A DNA stretch of 64,000 nucleotides from Streptomyces sp. Ru62. Lineage in GTDB: Bacteria > Actinomycetota > Actinomycetes > Streptomycetales > Streptomycetaceae. Numbering within the stretch: the first letter of the stretch is position 1; each line of letters starts with the position of its first letter. The DNA is taken from the NCBI RefSeq assembly GCF_002920615.1, contig NZ_PQSU01000025.1, positions 90,570 to 154,569 on the forward strand, given 5' to 3'. Positions 8,869 to 15,269 of the stretch are shown here, one piece after another. The translations under genes and the position numbers were made by a program. The notes under the pieces are model-generated. The model did not search any database, was not told where the DNA came from, and saw only the letters and a list, made by a program, of their open reading frames with translations.

Positions 8869-8900
8869 CCGGGCCCCGCACGCCGTTGTGCGGGGCCCGG
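8869..8900 (-). terminator. Perfect 13-bp hairpin downstream of pckG
   Basis: CCGGGCCCCGCAC at 8869-8881, a six-base loop and GTGCGGGGCCCGG at 8888-8900 form an uninterrupted 13-bp stem. It lies 79 bases past the pckG stop and before the propeller gene on the same strand. There is no T-tract, as is common for Streptomyces terminators. Confidence 0.75.
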
Positions 8901-8978
8901 CGGGTCGTTCACCGCGGCCGGTCGTGACGATCGCTGGTCAGGGCACGGCGACCGGCCGCGGAGTCATCGGTGGGCGGT

Positions 8979-10802
8979 TCAGCCCAGTCGCTCCACCAGC
9001 GCCCGGTACTGGTCCCACAGTTCCTTCGGGGTGTGGTCGCCGAAGGTGTCGAGGTGCCCGGGGATCAGCGCCGCCTCCTCGCGCCAGACCTCCTTGTCGA
9101 CCGTGAGCAGGAACTCCATGTCGGAGTCGGACAGTTCGAGGCCCGCGGTGTCCAGGGCGTCCTTCGTCGGCAGGATGCCGATCGGGGTCTCGACGCCCTC
9201 GGCCCTGCCCTCCAGCCGCTCCACGATCCACTTCAGGACCCGGGAGTTCTCACCGAAGCCCGGCCAGACGAACTGGCCCTCGTCGTTCTTCCGGAACCAG
9301 TTGACGTAGTAGATCTTCGGCAGCTTGGACTGGTCCTTGTCCTTGGCGACGTCGACCCAGTGGGCCATGTAGTCGCCCATGTTGTAGCCGCAGAACGGCA
9401 GCATCGCGAAGGGGTCGCGGCGCAGCTCGCCGACCTTGCCCTCGGCCGCGGCGGTCTTCTCGGAGGCCACGTTGGCGCCGAGGAAGACGCCGTGGTTCCA
9501 GTCGAAGGACTCCGTCACCAGCGGCACCGCCGTCGCGCGGCGCCCGCCGAAGAGGATCGCCGAGATCGGCACGCCCTTCGGGTCCTCCCACTCGGGGGCG
9601 ATGATCGGGCACTGCGAGGCCGGCACGGTGAAGCGGGCGTTGGGGTGGGCGGCCGGGGTTCCGGAGTCCGGCGTCCAGTCGTTGCCCTTCCAGTCGGTCA
9701 GGTGGGCCGGGGGCTCCTCGGTCATGCCCTCCCACCACACGTCGCCGTCGTCGGTGAGCGCGACGTTGGTGAAGACCGCGTTGCCCCACAGGGTCTTCAT
9801 CGCGTTGGCGTTGGTGTGCTCGCCGGTGCCGGGCGCGACGCCGAAGAAGCCGGCCTCGGGGTTGATCGCGTACAGCCGGCCGTCCTCGCCGAACCGCATC
9901 CAGGCGATGTCGTCGCCGATCGTCTCCACCGTCCAGCCGGAGACGGTGGGCTCCAGCATGGCGAGGTTGGTCTTCCCGCAGGCGGAGGGGAAGGCGGCGG
10001 CGACGTACTTGGACTCGCCCTGCGGCGGGGTGAGCTTGAGGATCAGCATGTGCTCGGCCAGCCAGCCCTCGTCGCGGGCCATGACGGAGGCGATGCGCAG
10101 GGCGTAGCACTTCTTGCCGAGCAGGGCGTTGCCGCCGTAGCCGGAGCCGTAGGACCAGATCTCGCGCGACTCGGGGAAGTGCGAGATGTACTTGGTCTGG
10201 TTGCAGGGCCAGGGGACGTCCTCCTGGCCGGGTTCCAGCGGGGCGCCGAGCGTGTGGACGGCCTTGACGAAGAAGCCCTCGTCGCCCAGCTCGTCCAGGA
10301 CGGCCTGGCCCATGCGCGTCATGGTGCGCATCGAGACGGCGACGTAGGCGGAGTCGGTGATCTCCACGCCCAGCGCGGACAGCGGGGAGCCGAGCGGGCC
10401 CATGCAGAAGGGCACGACGTACATGGTCCGGCCCCGCATGGAGCCCCGGAACAGGCCCTGGTCGCCGGTGAAGATCTCCCGCATCTCGGCGGGGGCCTTC
10501 CAGTGGTTGGTCGGGCCCGCGTCCTCCTCCTTCTCCGAGCAGATGAAGGTCCGGTCCTCGACGCGCGCGACGTCGGAGGGGTCGGAGGCGGCGTAGTAGG
10601 AGTGGGGGCGCTTGACCGGGTCGAGTTTCTTGAACGTTCCCTTGGCGACCAGTTCCTCGCACAGCCGCTCGTACTCGGCCTCGGAGCCGTCACACCAGAC
10701 CACGCTGTCCGGCTGCGTCAGTTCAGCGATCTCGTTGACCCACGAGATCAGTTCCTGGTGGTTGGTGGGGACGACGGTGGGAGCCGCGATGTCGCGCGCC
10801 AC
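8979..10802 (-). CDS. pckG: Phosphoenolpyruvate carboxykinase (GTP)
   Basis: A 607-residue cytosolic GTP-dependent PEP carboxykinase, normal length for the family. It catalyses oxaloacetate + GTP to PEP + GDP + CO2, the entry to gluconeogenesis from TCA intermediates. Visible signatures are GYGGNALLGKKC near 221-232, the kinase-1a (P-loop-like) FPSACGKTNLAM at 271-282 with the family's reactive cysteine, and the metal-binding IGDDIAWM at 295-302. The GTG at 10802 is chosen because AGGAG lies five bases upstream and homology starts there; an upstream in-frame ATG at 10895 has neither. The 279-base gap to the divergent hemolysin III gene must carry its promoter. It ends at a strong hairpin. Confidence 0.97.
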   Translation of the reverse strand: MARDIAAPTVVPTNHQELISWVNEIAELTQPDSVVWCDGSEAEYERLCEELVAKGTFKKLDPVKRPHSYYAASDPSDVARVEDRTFICSEKEEDAGPTNHWKAPAEMREIFTGDQGLFRGSMRGRTMYVVPFCMGPLGSPLSALGVEITDSAYVAVSMRTMTRMGQAVLDELGDEGFFVKAVHTLGAPLEPGQEDVPWPCNQTKYISHFPESREIWSYGSGYGGNALLGKKCYALRIASVMARDEGWLAEHMLILKLTPPQGESKYVAAAFPSACGKTNLAMLEPTVSGWTVETIGDDIAWMRFGEDGRLYAINPEAGFFGVAPGTGEHTNANAMKTLWGNAVFTNVALTDDGDVWWEGMTEEPPAHLTDWKGNDWTPDSGTPAAHPNARFTVPASQCPIIAPEWEDPKGVPISAILFGGRRATAVPLVTESFDWNHGVFLGANVASEKTAAAEGKVGELRRDPFAMLPFCGYNMGDYMAHWVDVAKDKDQSKLPKIYYVNWFRKNDEGQFVWPGFGENSRVLKWIVERLEGRAEGVETPIGILPTKDALDTAGLELSDSDMEFLLTVDKEVWREEAALIPGHLDTFGDHTPKELWDQYRALVERLG

Positions 10803-11081
10803 GATTGCTCCTAAGTGAGGGATTTTTTGTGTTCTCGCCCCGTGGGGGCCGCGACCCGGATGCTTCGTAGCCTGCTCATCCGGTGCCGACCGCACTCATT
10901 TGATCATCCGAGTCTAGTGCCCATCTGTCCAGAGGGCATCACAAGTGAGCAGCGTGAGGAATCCCACGGTTACCACGACTCTTTGCGTCCACGTTGGGTT
11001 CAGCTGAAGGACTTTTTGCCGGATGACTTGATTGAACGTGCATTGACGAGTGACTTACGACAGCGTCGGTACCATGCGGCC
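10803..11081. promoter_or_regulatory. Divergent promoter region between pckG and the hemolysin III gene
   Basis: A gene-free, comparatively A/T-rich 279 bases. On the minus strand the pckG leader carries AGGAG and an A-tract (complement of GATTTTTTG). A -10-like TAGACT lies at 10911-10916 (minus). An imperfect inverted repeat TGCCC-N11-GGGCA spans 10918-10938 and would sit in the pckG core promoter. On the plus strand TTGACG at 11043-11048 is a possible -35 for the hemolysin III gene, but no good -10 follows at normal spacing. Assignments are tentative. Confidence 0.4.
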
Positions 11082-11795
11082 ATGACTGCGTCCGCCTCCG
11101 ACGCGCCCTCGGACACGCCGGCCGCCGGCCGTGGCCCCGTGGCGCTCTCCCTGCCGCATCCGGTCAAGCCCAGGCTCCGTGGCTGGCTGCACCTCGGCAT
11201 GTTTCCGGCCGTACTCATCGCGGGACTCGTACTCACCGCACTCGCCGACTCGACCAGAGGCCGCATCGCCTGCGGCATCTACGCCCTGACCGCCTGCCTC
11301 CTGTTCGGCGTCAGCGCGCTCTACCACCGGGGCAACTGGAGCCCGCGCATGGACGGCGTGCTGCGCCGCCTCGATCACGCCAACATCTTCCTGATCATCG
11401 CGGGCACCTACACCCCGCTGACCCTGCTGCTCCTGCCCGGCGCCAAGGGCCAGTGGCTGCTGTGGGGCATCTGGGCCGCCGCGGTGGCCGGCATCGTCTT
11501 CCGCGTCTTCTGGGTCGGCGCCCCGCGCTGGCTCTACACGCCCTGCTACATCGCGATGGGCTGGGCGGCCGTCTTCTTCCTGCCCGACTTCCTGCGCACG
11601 GGCGGCATCGCGGTCCTGGTCCTGGTGGTCGCCGGCGGCCTGCTCTACAGCGCCGGCGGCGTGATCTACGGCATCAAGCGGCCGAACCCCTCACCGCGCT
11701 GGTTCGGCTTCCACGAGGTCTTCCACTCCTTCACGCTCGCCGCGTTCGTCGTCCACTACATCGGCATCTCGCTGGTGGCGTACCAGCACGCGTAA
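11082..11795 (+). CDS. Hemolysin III / PAQR-family membrane protein
   Basis: A 237-residue seven-helix membrane protein of the hemolysin III (YqfA/PAQR-like) family. The core motifs are present: the helix ending GVSALYHRGNW, then RRLDHANIFLIIAGTYTPL, and near the C-terminus GFHEVFHSFTLAAFVVHYIGI. The conserved Ser, Asp and His residues of these three blocks are thought to form a metal site in the membrane. The first 35 residues are a soluble Ala/Pro-rich tail. The ATG at 11082 is used because the frame upstream to 10815 reads through promoter-like DNA and shows no family similarity. The ribosome-binding site is weak. Despite the name, proof of haemolytic activity is lacking for most members. 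A canonical terminator follows at 11817. Confidence 0.9.
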   Translation: MTASASDAPSDTPAAGRGPVALSLPHPVKPRLRGWLHLGMFPAVLIAGLVLTALADSTRGRIACGIYALTACLLFGVSALYHRGNWSPRMDGVLRRLDHANIFLIIAGTYTPLTLLLLPGAKGQWLLWGIWAAAVAGIVFRVFWVGAPRWLYTPCYIAMGWAAVFFLPDFLRTGGIAVLVLVVAGGLLYSAGGVIYGIKRPNPSPRWFGFHEVFHSFTLAAFVVHYIGISLVAYQHA

Positions 11796-11816
11796 CCCCT
11801 CCCACCTCGCCTCCTC

Positions 11817-11849
11817 CGGCCACGGCTCGTTTGAGCCGTGGCCGTTTTT
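11817..11849 (+). terminator. Canonical rho-independent terminator after the hemolysin III gene
   Basis: CGGCCACGGCTC at 11817-11828, loop GTTT and GAGCCGTGGCCG at 11833-11844 form a perfect 12-bp stem. It is followed by TTTTT, one of the few terminators in this window with a true T-tract. Confidence 0.9.
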
Positions 11850-11891
11850 CATGCCCGGCATGCCCCGGCACGCCTCAGCGCACCTCGGCGA

Positions 11892-11924
11892 TTGACAGTT
11901 CCATGATTTTGAGAGTTACTTTCA
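11892..11924 (+). promoter_or_regulatory. MFS promoter with overlapping TetR-type operator; probably leaderless
   Basis: A consensus -35 TTGACA lies at 11892-11897, and a -10-like TACTTT at 11917-11922, 19 bases downstream. The expected start of transcription falls at about 11929, the A of the exporter's ATG, so the mRNA would be leaderless; no ribosome-binding site is present. An imperfect palindrome, TGAGAGT-T-ACTTTCA (11910-11924), covers the -10. It is a natural binding site for the TetR protein encoded downstream of the exporter. Confidence 0.65.
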
Positions 11925-11928
11925 TTTC

Positions 11929-13497
11929 ATGGAGACTGTCATTCAAGACGACGGTGCGCGGCGCGACCCCCGCCGCTGGTGGGCCCTCGGGGCCCTGGTC
12001 GCGAGCATGCTGGTGCTCGGCTTCGACACGACGATCCTCAACGTCGCCCTGCCGACCATGGCGGAGCAGCTGGGGGCCACCACCGGCCAGCAGCAGTGGA
12101 TGGCGGACGCGTACGTCGTCGTCTTCGCCGCGCTGATGCTGCCCGCCGGTCTGCTGGGCGACCGGTTCGGGCGCCGCCGGATGCTCGTCGCCGGGCTCGG
12201 CGTCTTCCTGGCGGGCTCGCTCCTCGGCTCGCTGGCCGGCGACGTGAACGCCGTGATCGCCGCACGCGCGGTGATGGGCGTCGGCGCCGCGCTGATCATG
12301 CCGCTCGCCCTGTCCGTGCTGCCCTCGCTGTTCGGCCCCGGCGAGCGCACCAAGGCGGTCGGCCTGATCTCCGCCGCCTCCGCGCTCGGCATGCCGCTCG
12401 GCCCGATCATCGGCGGCTGGCTGCTCGACCACTTCTGGTGGGGCTCGGTCTTCCTGATCAACCTGCCGATGGCCGCGATCGGCATCGCCGCCTGCGTGTT
12501 CCTGCTCCCCGAGACCAGCGACCCCGCCTCCCCGAAGGTGGACGTCCCGTCCACCGCGCTCACCGCGACCGGCCTCGGCGCCCTCATCTACGCGATCATC
12601 GAGGCTCCCGAGCGGGGCTGGGCCGACCCCCTGGTGCTGGGCACGGCCGCCGCGTCCGCCGTGCTCCTCACCGGACTGGTGCTGCGCGAACGCCGGGCGG
12701 TGCGCCCCATGCTCGACATGGCCCTGCTCGGCCGGCGCGGCTTCCTGCTCAACACCCTCGCCGCGACCCTGGTGATGTTCGTGCTGTCCGGCCTGATGTT
12801 CGTGCTGCCGCAGTACCTGCAGGCCGTCCTCGGCAACGACGCGTTCGGCACCGGCCTCAGGCTGCTGCCGATGATGGGCGGACTGCTGGTGGCGGCGCGG
12901 GGCGCCCAGCCGGTCGTCGCCCGGTTCGGCGCCCGGGCCGTGGTCGGCGCGGGTCTGGTGGTGCTCGCCTTCGCCGCCCTGCTGGGCAGCCGTACGACGG
13001 TGGACTCCGGCTACGGCTTCACCGCGCTGTGGCTGTCGATCACCGGCATCGGCTTCGGTTTCTCGGTCGTCCCGGCCATGGACGGCGCCCTCGGCGCCCT
13101 TCCCGCCGACCGGGCCGGCAGCGGCTCCGGACTGCTGATGACGCTCCGCCAGGTCGGCGGTGCCATCGGCATCGCGCTGCTCGGGAGTCTCCTGGCGGGC
13201 GCGTTCCGGGACCGGCTCGACGTGACCGGGCTGCCCTCCGCCGCCGCACACACCGCCGGGGAGTCCGTGGTGGCCGCCCACCTGGTCGCCGCCAGGACCG
13301 GCTCGGCCCGTCTCGCGGCCTCGGCGGACGCCTCCTACGTGCACGGCATGACCCTGGTGCTGCTGGTGTGCGCGGTCGCCGCCCTGGTGGCCGCCCTGCT
13401 CGCGGCACTGCTCCTGCCGAACGCACCGGCCGCCCGGCGCACGGCACGGGAGGAGTCCCCGGCCGTGGCCCCCACCACGGCCGATGCCGGACAATGA
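11929..13497 (+). CDS. MFS multidrug exporter, DHA2 (EmrB/QacA) type, 14 helices
   Basis: A 522-residue proton-coupled drug exporter of the 14-helix DHA2 subfamily. Signatures are motif D-like LVLGFDTTILNVALPTM in helix 1, the loop 2-3 motif A (LLGDRFGRRRML), and motif C in helix 5 (SALGMPLGPIIGGWLLDH). A long hydrophobic core extends to a charged C-terminal tail. It has no ribosome-binding site and probably a leaderless transcript. Its stop overlaps the start of the TetR gene by four bases, so regulator and pump are co-translated. This arrangement plus the palindrome in the promoter indicates autoregulated, substrate-inducible efflux. The substrate cannot be deduced. Confidence 0.92.
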   Translation: METVIQDDGARRDPRRWWALGALVASMLVLGFDTTILNVALPTMAEQLGATTGQQQWMADAYVVVFAALMLPAGLLGDRFGRRRMLVAGLGVFLAGSLLGSLAGDVNAVIAARAVMGVGAALIMPLALSVLPSLFGPGERTKAVGLISAASALGMPLGPIIGGWLLDHFWWGSVFLINLPMAAIGIAACVFLLPETSDPASPKVDVPSTALTATGLGALIYAIIEAPERGWADPLVLGTAAASAVLLTGLVLRERRAVRPMLDMALLGRRGFLLNTLAATLVMFVLSGLMFVLPQYLQAVLGNDAFGTGLRLLPMMGGLLVAARGAQPVVARFGARAVVGAGLVVLAFAALLGSRTTVDSGYGFTALWLSITGIGFGFSVVPAMDGALGALPADRAGSGSGLLMTLRQVGGAIGIALLGSLLAGAFRDRLDVTGLPSAAAHTAGESVVAAHLVAARTGSARLAASADASYVHGMTLVLLVCAVAALVAALLAALLLPNAPAARRTAREESPAVAPTTADAGQ

Positions 13498-14135
13498 CCG
13501 GCATGACGCCCGCACGTTCCCCGCTCTCCCCCGCCGACCGCCCCCCGCTGGGCCTGCGTGAACGCAAGAAGATCAAGACCCGCGAGGCGATCCGCGCCGC
13601 CACTTACGCGCTGATCGAGGAGCAGGGCTACGACGCCACGACGATCGACCAGATCGCCGACCGGGCCGAGGTGTCACCGTCGACCGTCTTCCGGTACTTC
13701 CCGACCAAGGAGGACATCGTCCTCACGGACGAGTACGACCCGCTGATGCTGGAGGAGTTGCGCGCCCGGCCCGCGGGAGAGCCGTGGATGGACTCGGTAC
13801 GGCACGTGATGCACAAGGCCATCGACGCGATGATGGCGGAGGCCCCCGACACGGTGCGGGTGCGGGCGCACCTCGCGGTCCAGGTCCCCGCCGTCCGGTC
13901 CCGGATGGTCGAGAGCATGGCGGAGACCGGACGCCTGCTGCGCGTGGCCCTCGCCGAACGCTCCGGGCTGGCCGCCGACAGCCTCGAAGTGCGCGTCTAC
14001 GCGATGTCCCTCGTCGGCGGCCTGATGGAGGCCAACATGGCCTGGGCGGAGAACGGCTTCCAGGACGACCTGCGCGACATGCTGGACCGCGCCCTGGACG
14101 TCCTGGAGCACGGCCTCCCCGTTGGAAATCCCTGA
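13494..14135 (+). CDS. TetR-family repressor of the adjacent exporter
   Basis: A 213-residue TetR regulator. The N-terminal DNA-binding domain is clear: RERKKIKTREAIRAATYAL, then the helix-turn-helix TIDQIADRAEVSPSTVFRYF followed by PTKEDIV (about residues 45-80). The C-terminal half is a helical ligand-binding domain without recognisable specificity motifs. The ATG at 13494 overlaps the exporter's stop; a second ATG at 13503 is possible. By position it should bind the TGAGAGT-T-ACTTTCA palindrome at 11910-11924 and release it when the drug is present. That is inference from context, but a common design in Streptomyces. Confidence 0.92.
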   Translation: MTGMTPARSPLSPADRPPLGLRERKKIKTREAIRAATYALIEEQGYDATTIDQIADRAEVSPSTVFRYFPTKEDIVLTDEYDPLMLEELRARPAGEPWMDSVRHVMHKAIDAMMAEAPDTVRVRAHLAVQVPAVRSRMVESMAETGRLLRVALAERSGLAADSLEVRVYAMSLVGGLMEANMAWAENGFQDDLRDMLDRALDVLEHGLPVGNP

Positions 14136-14168
14136 AGTCCCGGCCCGCTCCCGTGACATCCTGACCGG

Positions 14169-14891
14169 GTGAACGGTCCCGAGATCCACGTCGAGTTCGC
14201 CCCAGAGCTGGCCCTGTTCGTCCAGCGGAGACCGCACCGGACGCTCGTCACCGACGGAGTCTCGTCCCTCGGCCATGTCGTCGAGTCCCTCGGGGTACCG
14301 CTCACCGAGGTCGGCGCGCTGGTCGTGGACGGCCGCGAGGTCCCGCCCTCGCACGTCCCCAAGCCGGCCGAGCGACTGGTCGTACGGCCGGTGGGGCGCC
14401 CCCAGCGGGTGCCCGGCGCACCCCTGCGGTTCCTCCTCGACGTCCACCTCGGCACGCTGGCCCGCCGGCTGCGGCTGCTCGGCGTGGACACGGCGTACGA
14501 GTCGACGGACATCGGCGACCCGGCGCTCGCCGCCCGCTCGGCGGCCGAGAAGCGGGTCATGCTCAGCCGCGACCGGGGGCTGCTGCGCCGCCGGGAACTG
14601 TGGGCCGGCGCGTTCGTCTACAGCACCCGCCCCGACGACCAGCTCCACGACGTCCTCGACCGCTTCGCCCCCGAGCTGCGCCCCTGGACCCGCTGCACGG
14701 CCTGCAACGGCCTGCTCAGACAGGCCACCAAGGACGAGGTCGCGGCCCAGCTCGAACAGGGCACCCAACGCTCCTACGACGTCTTCGCCCAGTGCACTTC
14801 CTGCGGCCGGGCGTACTGGAAGGGCGCGCACCACGACCAGTTGGAAGCGATCGTGGAGCGGGCGCTGAGCATGCGTACCCAGAGCGGTTGA
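14169..14891 (+). CDS. Ubiquitin-like / Mut7-C PIN-fold RNase protein
   Basis: A 240-residue two-domain protein. Residues 1-80 form a ThiS/MoaD-type ubiquitin-like beta-grasp domain (LGVPLTEVGALVVDGREV, then RLVVRPVG). Residues 85-235 match the Mut7-C domain, a PIN-fold putative nuclease: FLLDVHLGTLARRLRLLG with D91, MLSRDRGLLRR with D135, and a C-terminal zinc ribbon with C176/C179 and C209/C212. The acidic pair plus zinc ribbon fits a metal-dependent RNase, and the beta-grasp domain may recruit a partner or sulfur-transfer component. The start is the GTG at 14169, 33 bases after the TetR stop. The substrate is unknown. Confidence 0.88.
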   Translation: MNGPEIHVEFAPELALFVQRRPHRTLVTDGVSSLGHVVESLGVPLTEVGALVVDGREVPPSHVPKPAERLVVRPVGRPQRVPGAPLRFLLDVHLGTLARRLRLLGVDTAYESTDIGDPALAARSAAEKRVMLSRDRGLLRRRELWAGAFVYSTRPDDQLHDVLDRFAPELRPWTRCTACNGLLRQATKDEVAAQLEQGTQRSYDVFAQCTSCGRAYWKGAHHDQLEAIVERALSMRTQSG

Positions 14892-14939
14892 GTACGCCGG
14901 CCGATCCACCGGGACCGGCCGGCGGGGTTGGCTCGGGGC

Positions 14940-15269
14940 ATGAACACGGTACAGATGACCAGCGCCCGGGTGTGGGACGGCGTCCGCGTGGCAGCGGGGT
15001 GGGGGCTCGGGCTGCTCCTGCCGACGGTGTTCTTCTCCACGCTCCTGACCTTCACCAGCGAGCGGGCCGGCAGGTGCCTCACCTACGGCGAGGACTGCTC
15101 CGCGGTGCCCGGCCGGCTGCTGCACGGCAGTTTCTGGGCCTCGCTCCTGGCCGGCCTGGCCGCGCTGGTGTGGCCCCGAGCCCGGTGGACGGGCGCCAGG
15201 ATCGGGGCCGTGCTGGTCCAGTGGGGGGCCCAGTTGCTGCTGGCCGCGCTGATCCTCAGCTACGCCTGA
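14940..15269 (+). CDS. Small three-helix membrane protein, hypothetical
   Basis: A 109-residue product starting at the ATG at 14940. Hydrophobic segments lie at about 20-40 (GWGLGLLLPTVFFSTLLTF), 62-82 and 88-108. The first extracellular-looking loop has two cysteines (GRCLTYGEDCSAVP) that could form a disulfide. Nothing identifies a function. It follows the Ub-Mut7C gene on the same strand by about 50 bases and overlaps the convergent oxidase gene by 14 bases. Confidence 0.7.
   Translation: MNTVQMTSARVWDGVRVAAGWGLGLLLPTVFFSTLLTFTSERAGRCLTYGEDCSAVPGRLLHGSFWASLLAGLAALVWPRARWTGARIGAVLVQWGAQLLLAALILSYA

Noticed and set aside
10803..10895. N-terminal extension of pckG to an ATG at 10895
   Set aside because: The added 31 residues are not homologous to PEP carboxykinase and AGGAG is placed for the GTG at 10802.
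10815..11081. N-terminal extension of the hemolysin III frame
   Set aside because: Runs through the divergent promoter region; A/T-rich and without family similarity.
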